NCBI GenBank assembly: GCA_040387735.1
Contig: JAZKDE010000059.1
Coordinates: 1-64,000 of the forward strand
DNA: 64,000 bases
Source: Arcicella sp040387735
GTDB taxonomy: Bacteria > Bacteroidota > Bacteroidia > Cytophagales > Spirosomataceae
Direction of reading: 5' to 3'
Position 1 is the first letter of the stretch, and every line of letters begins with the position of its first letter. Under the pieces are notes generated by a model. The model had not been told where the DNA came from. It saw only the letters and a list, made by a program, of their open reading frames with translations, and made no database searches. This document shows, piece by piece, positions 45,518 to 54,662 of this stretch. The position numbers and the translations under genes were made by a program.

Positions 45518-45584
45518 CCGCAAGGACGCTAAGTGTCTTCTATTTTTCACTACTTTCAAAAGTAGCGTCTTTGTATCCTTGCGG
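45518..45584. repeat. Imperfect palindromic element between ABC ATPase and permease genes
   Basis: CCGCAAGGA (45518-45526) and TCCTTGCGG (45576-45584) form a perfect 9-bp outer arm; GACGCT (45525-45530) / AGCGTC (45564-45569) and CTACTTT (45550-45556) / AAAGTAG (45559-45565) form inner arms. The outer arm resembles the CCGCAAGGA/GACGC-type intergenic repeats seen across Bacteroidota genomes. It sits inside the operon, where it could act on mRNA stability. Confidence 0.6.
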
Positions 45585-45591
45585 TTAATGA

Positions 45592-46338
45592 TTATTCTCC
45601 CCGCTTCGCTTGTCTTGCCAATTTCAAGAAAACGCCTTCCATAGAATCGGTGTCAAATTGGTGTTTCAAATTATTGGGCGTGTCCAAAGCTGAGATACTT
45701 CCGTCCACCATTATAGATACTCGGTTGCAATATTCGGCTTCATCCATGTAGTGTGTGGTTACAAAAACGGTGATTCCTGAATCGGTGGCTTCGTAAATCA
45801 TATCCCAAAATTGTCGTCTCGTTATGGGGTCAACGCCACCAGTCGGTTCATCCAAAAAAACGATTTTAGGTTGGTGTAAAATGGCGGTTGAAAATGAAAT
45901 CTTTTGTTTCCAACCCAAAGGTAACGAACCAACTAATTTTTCTGCTTCTTTTTCCATGCCGAGCCGTTGAATTAAATCGTTTCCTTTTTCTTTTAATTCC
46001 TTCCGAGAAAGTCCGTAAATGCCACCGAAAAATTCAATATTTTCACGCACAGTCAAGTTTTCGTACAAAGAAAACTTCTGACTCATGTAGCCAATATGTT
46101 TTTTGATGGATTCATTTTCTCTGTAAACATCAAAACCTGCCACCATTGCTTCGCCAGAAGTAGGGGAGAGCAAACCGCATAAAATTCGCATGGCAGTGGT
46201 TTTACCTGCCCCGTTTGCTCCTAAAAAACCAAAAATTTCTCCTGCCTTTACTTCAAAAGTAATGGCATTTACGGCGGTAAAATCTCCGAAAGATTTGGTG
46301 AGATTGTGGGTTTTTATGACGATTTCTTGGCTAAGCAT
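45592..46338 (-). CDS. ABC transporter ATP-binding protein
   Basis: 248 residues with Walker A GANGAGKTT, Q-loop MSQKFSLYE, Walker B IVFLDEP and H-loop TTHYMDEAEYC. The signature 'LSGGQ' is degenerate here (VGSLPLGWKQKI), as in one half of YbhF. The start overlaps the end of the upstream ATPase by 8 bases. In E. coli the two ATPase halves are one fused protein (YbhF); here they are separate. Confidence 0.9.
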   Translation of the reverse strand: MLSQEIVIKTHNLTKSFGDFTAVNAITFEVKAGEIFGFLGANGAGKTTAMRILCGLLSPTSGEAMVAGFDVYRENESIKKHIGYMSQKFSLYENLTVRENIEFFGGIYGLSRKELKEKGNDLIQRLGMEKEAEKLVGSLPLGWKQKISFSTAILHQPKIVFLDEPTGGVDPITRRQFWDMIYEATDSGITVFVTTHYMDEAEYCNRVSIMVDGSISALDTPNNLKHQFDTDSMEGVFLKLARQAKRGE

Positions 46339-47248
46339 CTTGCATTAATTTTATAAAAGTATCTTCAATATCAGGACTGATGGCTTTGATGGAAATATTC
46401 GTATGTCCTTTTTGTTCGAGATAGGGTAAGAGTGATTTCAAACTATTTTCACCCGATTTGAGCTGTAAATGGTGTTTTTGACCGAAGGCAAAGCAAGAAA
46501 TTGTATCGGGATAGGCTCGTAAATCTTTTAATAATTGATACATTTTATCACTATTTACGGCAAATAAATTTTGTTTGTTTTTACTCAAAATGCCTTCTAA
46601 GGTATCAATGTCCAATATTTTACTGTTTTGAATCAAAGCTATTCTGTCGCAAAGTTTGGCTTCGTCCATGTATGGCGTTGAAACCATAATGGTAATTCCA
46701 CGTTCCTTCAATCTGCCCAACATTTCCCAAAACTCTTTTCTCGAAACTGGGTCAACGCCTGTGGTGGGTTCGTCCAAAAACAAAACTTTAGGTTCGTGAA
46801 TTAAAGCACAGCACAAAGCCAATTTTTGCTTCATTCCTCCCGAAAGTTGTCCTGCCAAACGTTTTTTGAAAGGCTCAATTTGTACGTAAATCTCCCGAAT
46901 CAATTCGTAATTTTCTTCAACGGTTGTTCCAAAAACGGTAGCGAAAAAATTGAGATTTTCTTCAATGCTGAGGTCTTGGTACAAAGAAAATTTCCCAGGC
47001 ATATAGCCCACAATTTGTCTGATTTTTTTGAAATCTTTCACCACATCAAAACCCGCAACACTTGCTTTGCCACTATCAGGAATTAACAGCGTGGTCAGAA
47101 TCCGAAAAAGGCTGGTTTTACCCGCTCCGTCAGCACCAATCAGTCCGAAGAGTTCACCAGATTTTACGGTAAAACTTACGTCATCAAGTGCTTTTACTGC
47201 CCCTTTTTCGTAGGTTTTGGTGATATTTTGAATGATAACTTCTGCCAT
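46331..47248 (-). CDS. ABC transporter ATP-binding protein
   Basis: 305 residues with Walker A GADGAGKTS, signature LSGGMKQKL, Walker B VLFLDEP and H-loop STPYMDEAKLC (Pro-Tyr replaces the usual His, so this H-loop is altered). A C-terminal extension of about 70 residues is typical of drug-export ATPases. Pairs with the ATPase at 45592-46338 and translationally overlaps it, indicating a heterodimer. Confidence 0.9.
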   Translation of the reverse strand: MAEVIIQNITKTYEKGAVKALDDVSFTVKSGELFGLIGADGAGKTSLFRILTTLLIPDSGKASVAGFDVVKDFKKIRQIVGYMPGKFSLYQDLSIEENLNFFATVFGTTVEENYELIREIYVQIEPFKKRLAGQLSGGMKQKLALCCALIHEPKVLFLDEPTTGVDPVSRKEFWEMLGRLKERGITIMVSTPYMDEAKLCDRIALIQNSKILDIDTLEGILSKNKQNLFAVNSDKMYQLLKDLRAYPDTISCFAFGQKHHLQLKSGENSLKSLLPYLEQKGHTNISIKAISPDIEDTFIKLMQDA

Positions 47249-47295
47249 TTTAAGAATTGTTGATTGAGTGAATGGTGAATGAGTGATTTTGAAAT

Positions 47296-48282
47296 CTAAA
47301 ACTTCACTTCTCCGTACATTCCAATCTTAATAAAACCATCGTTTTTCACTTTGATTTTGGTAGCGTAAACCAAATTAGCTCTTTCGTCTTTGGTTTGAAT
47401 GGTTTTTGGCGTAAATTCTGATTTACTCGAAATCCATGAAATAGTTCCTGTCATTTCTTTGTATGAACCGTCTTTTCCATTATCAATAAAAACCTTAACT
47501 TGTTGATTTACTTTGACTTGCCCCAATTGCGTGCCTGCGATGTACGCACGAAGCGTCATGGTTTCCAAATTAGCAATTTTGTAAAGTGGCTTGCCCATGC
47601 CCGTAATTTCTTGAGCTTCAGCGTATTTTACCAAAACCGTTCCATCAATTGGATTGGTAATTTTGCAATGCCCCAACTGTTCTTCAATTTGAGAAACTCG
47701 CACTTGTAAAGGTTGTGTTTCGCTCAAAATTCCCTTATTTTGGATATTTACCTGCTCTTTTTGCGAAGTAATTTGTTGCGTAATTACCGCCAATTGACTT
47801 TGGGTACTTTCCATTTGACGCTTCAAAATGTCGATTTGTCCAACAATATCATCTAATTGCTTAGTCGGAACGGCTTCGGCATTTACTAAATTTTGGATTC
47901 TTTTACGTTCTTTTTCTAAAACCGTTAATTGCTCTTTTTGGGTAGCCATTACCGATTTTTGACTATCCATTTGCTTGGCTAAAATCTCAATTTGTGGCGA
48001 AGCATTATTTTGTTTTAGTTTCAAAGCCTCAATACTCGCTTGAACTTGTGCCTTCTGTAAGCCAATATTTTGACAATCTACCGAACCAATTTCTTGTCCA
48101 ATTTTCAAATTATCACCTTCTGAAATATTAAAATTTAGCAGTTTTCCACTCGATTCTGCCGAAACGATAACTTCATCGGCCTCAAAAACGCCTGTTGCAT
48201 CAAAGTTATTTTTTGAAGAATTACAAGCTGACAAGCCTACAATAAATGCTGATAATAAATATATTTTGTATGATTTTTTCAT
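47296..48282 (-). CDS. HlyD/YbhG-type membrane fusion protein
   Basis: 328 residues. Signal peptide with lipobox LSACNS (Cys at residue 20), so a lipoprotein. Two lipoyl-like halves (VIVSAESSGKLLNFNISEGD...; LVKYAEAQEITGMGKPLYKI) flank a long coiled-coil hairpin (about residues 75-200, many E/K/Q heptads). It bridges the permeases and the TolC-like channel in the periplasm. It lies 47 bases upstream of the ATPase gene. Confidence 0.88.
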   Translation of the reverse strand: MKKSYKIYLLSAFIVGLSACNSSKNNFDATGVFEADEVIVSAESSGKLLNFNISEGDNLKIGQEIGSVDCQNIGLQKAQVQASIEALKLKQNNASPQIEILAKQMDSQKSVMATQKEQLTVLEKERKRIQNLVNAEAVPTKQLDDIVGQIDILKRQMESTQSQLAVITQQITSQKEQVNIQNKGILSETQPLQVRVSQIEEQLGHCKITNPIDGTVLVKYAEAQEITGMGKPLYKIANLETMTLRAYIAGTQLGQVKVNQQVKVFIDNGKDGSYKEMTGTISWISSKSEFTPKTIQTKDERANLVYATKIKVKNDGFIKIGMYGEVKF

Positions 48283-48346
48283 TGCTATAAATGGTTGATT
48301 TTATGTTTTTTGCCACGAAGTAGTTTTACTAAGCCCTAACCTCTAA

Positions 48347-49612
48347 TTAAAACTTGCCTTTTGTAATTTTTATACTGTTGATAACTTGCAGTAATTGAAC
48401 TTGATGTAAACTTAAATTCTGTTTTGACATTGATTCATTATCCACTTCGGTAATATAATCGCTGACGGTAATTATGCCATTTTCGAGTTTATTTTCAGCC
48501 GTTTTTTTTATATATTCTCTAATCTCAATCAATCGGGCATCTTCTTTAATTTGGTCTTGTAATTTTGCTACCTCTTCATTTTGTGAAGCCAATTTCAAAT
48601 TTGTTTGCTGTAAGAAAAGCTCTTTTTGACGGTCAATTTTCTCTTTATTAATATCCAATTGTCGCAAATCTGAATTTTGTGTTTTCAGATATAAATGTGA
48701 CAACGGAATTTTGAACGCTAATCCGCCAATAAAGTAGGTGCTAAAGTCGGGAGAAAGGAAATTTAAGCCAGGTCTGCCGTACCCACCAGTCGCAAATAAA
48801 TTAACCTTTGGAGAATATTTTGCTCTGATAAGCGATTTATTAGCTTCTGATAAATCTTTCTGAGCATCAAATAATTTTAGTTCTGGTCGGTCAATATTAC
48901 TTTCTTCAAGTGCTTGAATTTGAGGCGTTTCTAAAATCATGTTTTCTGAAAACTCTTTTCCTGTTAAGATAGAAAGCCCTTTCAAAGCCGCTAATTTTCT
49001 ACTTTTAATTTCTCTTTGGATTTGTTTTAGTTCAATCAAACGAGCTTCAATCATCAAAACATTGCCTTTGATAGCGGTTCCATTTTGCAAATTTGCTTGA
49101 ATTTTTTTCGCCTGACTTTCAAGGTCATTTCTCGTAATTTCCGTATTTACGAACTGTTTATCGGCTAATAAAACCCCAAAATAAAGGTTTGAAATTTGTT
49201 CTTTCAATTGATAAATATTGTTTTCAATACTTCTCGAATCGGTGTTTGCCGTAGCTGAGGCTAATTTTTTCTGTCCTTTGGTCAATCCGCCATCCCAAAT
49301 ATTTTGTGTTAAATCTAAGGTTGCTTTGTATTGGTCTTTTGAAATAGTCGGAACGGTAATATTGGGTAAGGAAATCGGTAAACTCGTTACCGCAGACTGC
49401 CAAGTAGCTTGTCCACCCAAAGAAGCTTGAGGGAGCAAGTTTTTGTTCAAAGCTCCAATTTGTACGTTTTCGGCTTCTTTCACTAAGGGCAAAAGTTGTG
49501 CTTGTGGACTATTTTTTTCAGCCAATTCTATGCAAGATTGTAGCGTAGTTTGGGCAGAAATAGAAAAGTTACAGAATACTATTATGATGAAAATATGTTT
49601 TAACTTATTCAT
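48347..49612 (-). CDS. TolC family outer-membrane efflux protein
   Basis: 421 residues with a signal peptide (KHIFIIIVFCNFSISA). Two helical repeats of the TolC type (LQSCIELAEKNSPQ..., and a second half beginning near residue 215 with PELKLFDAQKDLSEANKS). It forms the outer-membrane channel for the ABC pump in this operon and lies 16 bases downstream of tetR. Confidence 0.88.
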   Translation of the reverse strand: MNKLKHIFIIIVFCNFSISAQTTLQSCIELAEKNSPQAQLLPLVKEAENVQIGALNKNLLPQASLGGQATWQSAVTSLPISLPNITVPTISKDQYKATLDLTQNIWDGGLTKGQKKLASATANTDSRSIENNIYQLKEQISNLYFGVLLADKQFVNTEITRNDLESQAKKIQANLQNGTAIKGNVLMIEARLIELKQIQREIKSRKLAALKGLSILTGKEFSENMILETPQIQALEESNIDRPELKLFDAQKDLSEANKSLIRAKYSPKVNLFATGGYGRPGLNFLSPDFSTYFIGGLAFKIPLSHLYLKTQNSDLRQLDINKEKIDRQKELFLQQTNLKLASQNEEVAKLQDQIKEDARLIEIREYIKKTAENKLENGIITVSDYITEVDNESMSKQNLSLHQVQLLQVINSIKITKGKF

Positions 49613-49628
49613 TATCAGTATCTAATGA

Positions 49629-50231
49629 TTATGGTTCTAATATTAATTTTATATATCCTTGTACTTCTGGAATTCGTTCTTTCATAAATTCTTGAAATTG
49701 CTCATCATTCATATTTGACATTTTTTTCAGCATCGGTTTTGCCATAAATGGAAATACGCACATACCAAAAACTGAAATAATTAATTGGGCTGGATGATGT
49801 TTTCTGACCTTTCCAAGAGCTAAATCTCTTTGATAAAACTCCATTAATCTTCGCTTTAAAAAAATGGGAAGTTTTTCCAGAAAATCCTCTCTATCGGATT
49901 TGTTTATGGTTGTAATGACAAAAAGTGGTAGAAATGGATTTGCCATTAATAATTTGATGTAATTCTCAATAAACCCTGATAAAATCTCAATAAATGAATT
50001 ATTTTCATCAAAAAGTTCCTCCATTTTTGGGAACATCAAACTTATTTTTTTATCAAAAATATACTCGAATAACTTGTCTTTTGAACGGAAATAATAGTGA
50101 AGTAAAGCTTTATTGATGCCCGCTAAATCGGCAATATCTTGCATTCGTGAACCACTATATCCATCTTGCAAGAATATTATCTCGGCGGCAGCCAATATTT
50201 TTTCTTCAGTATTTGTAACCTCTTCTTTCAT
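49629..50231 (-). CDS. TetR/AcrR family transcriptional regulator
   Basis: 200 residues. N-terminal helix-turn-helix (KILAAAEIIFLQDGYSGSRM...IADLAGINKALLHYYFRSKDKLF), then a ligand-binding domain of about 140 residues. It is the first gene of the operon and probably represses it, like CecR (YbiH) with ybhGFSR in E. coli. A palindrome at 50257-50278, in front of its start, is the likely operator. Confidence 0.9.
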   Translation of the reverse strand: MKEEVTNTEEKILAAAEIIFLQDGYSGSRMQDIADLAGINKALLHYYFRSKDKLFEYIFDKKISLMFPKMEELFDENNSFIEILSGFIENYIKLLMANPFLPLFVITTINKSDREDFLEKLPIFLKRRLMEFYQRDLALGKVRKHHPAQLIISVFGMCVFPFMAKPMLKKMSNMNDEQFQEFMKERIPEVQGYIKLILEP

Positions 50232-50256
50232 TCTTAACTACTTGATTTAACTAGTA

Positions 50257-50278
50257 AATTTAACCAAATGGTTAAATT
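50257..50278. promoter_or_regulatory. Candidate TetR operator
   Basis: Perfect 10-bp inverted repeat AATTTAACCA-AA-TGGTTAAATT centred 36 bases upstream of the tetR ATG, matching the usual TetR-family operator geometry. Confidence 0.65.
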
Positions 50279-50425
50279 GTAAACAAAGATGTTGAATGCT
50301 TTTAGTTATTGCAAATTTTTAATGATTTTTTTGGAAGAAAGGGAAATGATTTGGCGTAAAGTAGAATCGTGAAGAGGATATAAATGAATAAATTAGGACT
50401 ATTAATGGTTGATAATCAGGGGTTC

Positions 50426-50461
50426 CCCAACCTATAAAATTTTGAAATCTTATAGGCTGGG
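50426..50461 (-). terminator. Hairpin after the pirin gene
   Basis: 12-bp stem (50426-50437 / 50450-50461), fully paired with one G-U wobble in the minus-strand RNA, 7 bases after the pirin stop codon. It lacks a T-run. Confidence 0.5.
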
Positions 50462-50467
50462 AAAAAC

Positions 50468-51319
50468 TTAATCTTTCCAAATACCAAATCTTCCTAATTG
50501 AAAATCACGATAAGCTTCCGCAATTTCCTGTTGTGTATTCATCACAAATGGTCCTTGTGCTACCATCGGCTCATTAAAAGGTTTGGCGTGACCAAATATT
50601 AGGAGGCTTTCAGTATTGGCTTTTAAGCTTAAAATATCATCGTCATTATCAAATTCAACTAATTGACGTTGGGTGATTTCCTGACCATTAACACTTACAT
50701 TCCCTCGGATAAGGTACAAAAATATATTATGATTATTGGGTGCCGAGAAATTGCTTTCGCCACCAGAATTGATGGAAATAGTGCTTAAAAAGATATTTGT
50801 CAAAGATTCAAATGCTCCTTTATTTCCTTCAAAATCACCCGAAATTAAGTTTAACGTTACTTTTTCATTGATGGCTATACTTGGAATATCTTCTTTCTGT
50901 AAACCCTTGTAATGAGGTTTTGTCATTTTCAAACGGGCGGGTAAATTGAGCCACATTTGTAAAATTTCTAAATTCCCTCCATTCTTTTTGAATTCTGGAG
51001 AAGAAACTTCTGAATGTAATAATCCACTTCCTGCAGTCATCCATTGAATACCACCCGCCGAAATAATGCTTTGAAATCCTTCGGAATCTTTGTGCATAAT
51101 GTCCCCTTCAATAATGAAAGTGACTGTTTCCATGCCTCGATGTGGGTGAGGTCCAAAAGGAAGGCCACGGTTATTGGACGAATAAACTTGAAAACCGTGA
51201 TGGTTCAGAAAAATAAACGGGTCAATTTGCTGTAATTGTCTCGTCGGTAGTGGTGAATAAGTGACTAAATCTGCAATTGGATGAGATTCGGCAGTATGTA
51301 TTTTTTTGATGCTACGCAT
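50468..51319 (-). CDS. Pirin family protein
   Basis: 283 residues with two cupin domains. The metal-site region GPHPHRGMETVTFIIEGDIMHKDSEG (His ligands) and WMTAGSGLLHSE are typical pirin signatures. Pirins bind iron; some act as quercetin dioxygenases or redox cofactors, others regulate transcription. The ATG at 51319 lies 8 bases after the end of the interrupted lectin-like frame, so they are probably co-transcribed. The terminator-like hairpin follows. Confidence 0.9.
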   Translation of the reverse strand: MRSIKKIHTAESHPIADLVTYSPLPTRQLQQIDPFIFLNHHGFQVYSSNNRGLPFGPHPHRGMETVTFIIEGDIMHKDSEGFQSIISAGGIQWMTAGSGLLHSEVSSPEFKKNGGNLEILQMWLNLPARLKMTKPHYKGLQKEDIPSIAINEKVTLNLISGDFEGNKGAFESLTNIFLSTISINSGGESNFSAPNNHNIFLYLIRGNVSVNGQEITQRQLVEFDNDDDILSLKANTESLLIFGHAKPFNEPMVAQGPFVMNTQQEIAEAYRDFQLGRFGIWKD

Positions 51320-51327
51320 TTATTTTT

Positions 51328-51957
51328 TTATTTAATAGCCGTAAATATCCGTGTATTTGAAAATGAGGCCTGTTCTGTAACATTCTTGTTATGTGAACAA
51401 ACAAAAAGTCCGACGAAAAGTTCTTCTGGAAAATCAAAATCGGGTACTTCTACCGTCCAAAATGGATTTCCCTATTTGGCAACCGAAACGAAATAACTTC
51501 TGCCTCTGCGTTCTACTTGCAAAATATCGGCTTGAATCATTGGGATTTTGATTTCTTCGATATTCGTACCGTTTTTCTTACGAAATTGGAAAGCGGTTAA
51601 TCCATCCCCGTGAACAGTTAGGCAAACCATGGCGGCAGATGTATCAGTGCCAGTACGAATCATCCAACCCGATTTTCGGTGAGGGTCGGTGCCTTTTCCG
51701 ATGAGAGTTGTTTGAGTGGTAACGATAAAATCGCCTTTAATTTTCTTGTAGGCAAATTGTAATTCGTCTTTTTTAAACCAAATATTTTCTCCCGAACCTG
51801 TAAGCGTATAAATACGGGTTGAATTATCAAAAACGGCATTTCCATTGTTCAAAATGGGGCCAATATCCGTATGGTTTTCAAAAATTCCAACGGTATTTTG
51901 AGCTTTTGCAGCAATAACTAAAAGTAAAAAGGTGAATAAAAATAGACATTTTCTCAT
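51328..51957 (-). pseudogene. Secreted lectin-like protein with in-frame TAG
   Basis: The open frame from 51957 has a signal peptide (MRKCLFLFTFLLLVIAAKA) and a concanavalin-like beta-sandwich of the DUF1349 type (GSGENIWFKKDELQFAY, KSGWMIRTGTDTSA, VHGDGLTAFQFRKKNG). It stops at a TAG (51472-51474) after 161 residues, but the same frame continues for 47 codons (GNPFWTVEVPDFDFPE... and FVGLFVCSHNKNVTEQASFSN) to a TAA at 51328-51330. The continuation is the family's C-terminal part, so the TAG looks like a nonsense mutation, sequencing error or stop readthrough. It lies between GH26 and pirin on one strand. Confidence 0.8.
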
Positions 51958-51968
51958 GGTAAAACAGA

Positions 51969-53096
51969 TTATTTAAGCAGGTAAATTGCCTTTAAGTCTT
52001 TCTCAAAAAGCGTGAATGGGTCATTATAAAATTTCAAGAAATCAGGTACGCTTACTTGTTCGGGGTACGGGGCATAAAAGTGGGTTTGACTCCGACTATC
52101 GTTCCGCCAAACTAATACATAAGCCAATTGTAATTGCTCAGATTTGAGTGTTTTTAACAAGGTTTCTGTCCACCAAGTTTGATTTGGAATTGATTCTAAA
52201 CCAGTTTCTGTGAAAGCTGCTAACTTGTTGTTTTTTAGTGCATAATCTGAAATTATTTTGAGTTTTTTTACCCCTGACTTTAAATTGTATTTACCGTCTC
52301 TCCCGAAATCTCCATAATTATCCATGCCTACTAAATCAACGAAATTATCACTCGGATAACGTTCCAAAAATTCAGATTCGGAGTTGAATTTGTTGTCGGG
52401 AGAAAAGGCATAAATAAAATTGTGAACGCCTAAACTATCCCTCAAATACGAAACTGTAAATTGCCAAACATCAATAAAATCTTCTCGGCTACAATGTGGT
52501 TTTCCCCACCAAAACCATTCTCCGTCAAATTCGTGAAAAGGCCTAAAAATCATGGGAGCAAGCGTGCCATTTTTTGCTTTTACGGAATTGGCTAAACTGC
52601 CAATTGTTCTCAAAATTTCTTTGTATTGCTTATGATGCGAGCCACCTTTTTTGATGAGTGAAATGGCGGGAGCAGAAATTGTATCGTTCCAATAAAACCC
52701 TCCTTTTGAAGCAGGATTTGAAAAATGCCAAGCAACCGTTGTAACTCCGCCTCGTTCGTACGTATCGACGATATTTTTCTTCAAAGATTCTTTCGTTTTT
52801 TCAATGGTATCTTTAGGTCTGCCCGATAAACCACTGAAATCAACGCCAATAACGGCAGGATGCGAGCCACAAACCGATTTCACGTCGGAACGATTGGTGT
52901 CTCCGTACCAACCATGCCCGTATTCGGTGGCGTGTTGATGTCCAAAAAGAATATTTGTTTTAGAAATATTTTTAAGATTTTGGTAGAGAGCTTTAGTTTC
53001 TTTCGTCGCCTTTTGGTCAATTTGCCCGAAAGAAGTGTACGTTAATAGACAGATTAAGCCGTTGATAAATAAGTGTTTAGTCCTAATTTTTGTCAT
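51969..53096 (-). CDS. Glycoside hydrolase family 26 beta-mannanase
   Basis: 375 residues with a signal-like N-terminus (KHLFINGLICLLTYTSFG). The acid/base Glu189 is in RPFHEFDGEWFWWG and the nucleophile Glu297 in AAFTETG, the GH26 arrangement. GH26 enzymes cut beta-1,4-mannan or mannan-like backbones outside the cytoplasm. No SusC/SusD pair is adjacent. The serine hydrolase gene ends 9 bases upstream and the lectin-like gene starts 11 bases downstream, so the cluster probably forms one transcript. Confidence 0.92.
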   Translation of the reverse strand: MTKIRTKHLFINGLICLLTYTSFGQIDQKATKETKALYQNLKNISKTNILFGHQHATEYGHGWYGDTNRSDVKSVCGSHPAVIGVDFSGLSGRPKDTIEKTKESLKKNIVDTYERGGVTTVAWHFSNPASKGGFYWNDTISAPAISLIKKGGSHHKQYKEILRTIGSLANSVKAKNGTLAPMIFRPFHEFDGEWFWWGKPHCSREDFIDVWQFTVSYLRDSLGVHNFIYAFSPDNKFNSESEFLERYPSDNFVDLVGMDNYGDFGRDGKYNLKSGVKKLKIISDYALKNNKLAAFTETGLESIPNQTWWTETLLKTLKSEQLQLAYVLVWRNDSRSQTHFYAPYPEQVSVPDFLKFYNDPFTLFEKDLKAIYLLK

Positions 53097-53105
53097 GGTT
53101 TATTA

Positions 53106-54662
53106 TTATGATTTCAAAACGCCCGTTAAATTTTCCCTTACTTCGGGAAACGTTTTTGTGTTTTCAGAAATGCTATTTAAAAATGCAACCGATACCGTAT
53201 TTTCATTGAATGAAATGATGAGTTTATCTCCGTGAATCGCCTCCACAAATTTCAAATCAATCTGCAAAGTATTATCGGTTATCCAAGTGGCAGTCGCCGC
53301 AATTTTTGATGGAACATGGGTTCTATACTTTACAGGGAAAATGTTTTTGACTGTTTCATTGCTTACATTCCATTTTTCCCAACCGCAAATAATCTTTTTA
53401 ATTCCTTCAGTTGTTGTTAATTTTAAAATACACGAATCCTTCTCGAAATCTAATGCTAAAGCTGAAACTCCAAAATTATTTTTATCAATTTTAAATTGTT
53501 TGTGACTATATTTTTGGGAGAGATTGGAGGTCTTAGAGATTTTGACGACAGGTAAATTTAATTCACTTATGTCCTTTTTTAGTCTTGCTAAATCCGTTGG
53601 ATTTTCCTTTAATTTTTCATTCATCAAAGCGGGTAAAATGGTATTATATGCGGTGTCCATTGTTTTCTGTAAATTCCAACTTTCACAAGTCATCACCAAA
53701 ACAGCATCTTTTTCGGGGATTACCATACAAAATTGACCGTAAGCACCATCGCCCCGATAAAAACCTGGTTTACAACGCCAAAACTGATAACCATATCCCT
53801 GCGACCAATCATTATCTCCCGACTGCGACTCGGTTTGTTTGCTGGTGGCTTCATTTATCCAACTTTCTGATAATAATTGTTTGCCTTGCCATTTGCCTTT
53901 TTGTAAATAAAATTGCCCAAATTTGGCAATGTCCTCCGTTTTTATTCTGAGTCCAAAACCCGCAGTATTTAACCCTTGTGGTGATTTTTCCCAATCATAA
54001 CCGACAATATTTAATGGTTTAAATAAACGAGGAGCTAAGTATTGTTCTAAGGTTTGCCCTGTTATTTTGTAAAGAATTGCTCCGAGTAAATAAGTAGCCC
54101 CTGTATTGTAGAGAAAATGAGAGCCAGGTTGATGGACAACGGGGTGTTCTAAAAATGATTTTACCCAAGATTGCGGTTCATTTTGTCGTAAAACGGGCAT
54201 TGTGTCAGAATCGTGTCCCGTATTCATGGTCAGCAAATGTTTGATTTCCATGGACACCAAATTATCACTTGCCGATAAAGGCATCTCATCGGGAAAAAAC
54301 TTAATCACTTGGTCATCGACCTTGATTTTACCTTCTTGTACCAAAAATCCAATGGCTGTACTGGTAAAACTTTTTGAAAGCGAATATAATGTGTGTTTAT
54401 AATCTGATTTAAAAGGCTTCCACCACGCTTCTGCGACAATATTTCCGTGTCTGAGCAACATAAAACTATGCCATTCTAACCCCGATTCTTTAGTAGCATT
54501 GATGAAATTTAATATTCCTGCTGATGAAACACCCTGCGACTCAGGACTTTTACGAAGGAAGTTGAGGTTCGTTTGTCCAAAAGAAGCAAAAGAATTAAAA
54601 AGTCCTAAACTGACTGAGCCAAGCCCAGTTGTTATCATGAAATCTCGACGGGATGTTTTCAT
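53106..54662 (-). CDS. Tat-exported serine hydrolase (beta-lactamase/class C-like)
   Basis: 518 residues. A twin-arginine signal (MKTSRRDFMITTGLGSVSLGLF) precedes a beta-lactamase-fold domain with SxxK at Ser94-Lys97 (YSLSKSFTSTAIG) and a Tyr-region FLYNTGATYLLG, where YNT stands for the usual YxN. From about residue 370 a separate C-terminal beta-rich domain follows. Substrates of this group (esters, D-amino peptides) vary. It starts the minus-strand unit leading to GH26. Confidence 0.87.
   Translation of the reverse strand: MKTSRRDFMITTGLGSVSLGLFNSFASFGQTNLNFLRKSPESQGVSSAGILNFINATKESGLEWHSFMLLRHGNIVAEAWWKPFKSDYKHTLYSLSKSFTSTAIGFLVQEGKIKVDDQVIKFFPDEMPLSASDNLVSMEIKHLLTMNTGHDSDTMPVLRQNEPQSWVKSFLEHPVVHQPGSHFLYNTGATYLLGAILYKITGQTLEQYLAPRLFKPLNIVGYDWEKSPQGLNTAGFGLRIKTEDIAKFGQFYLQKGKWQGKQLLSESWINEATSKQTESQSGDNDWSQGYGYQFWRCKPGFYRGDGAYGQFCMVIPEKDAVLVMTCESWNLQKTMDTAYNTILPALMNEKLKENPTDLARLKKDISELNLPVVKISKTSNLSQKYSHKQFKIDKNNFGVSALALDFEKDSCILKLTTTEGIKKIICGWEKWNVSNETVKNIFPVKYRTHVPSKIAATATWITDNTLQIDLKFVEAIHGDKLIISFNENTVSVAFLNSISENTKTFPEVRENLTGVLKS

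Noticed and set aside
53585..53950. 121-codon plus-strand frame
   Set aside because: Antisense to the serine hydrolase gene, with no family features.
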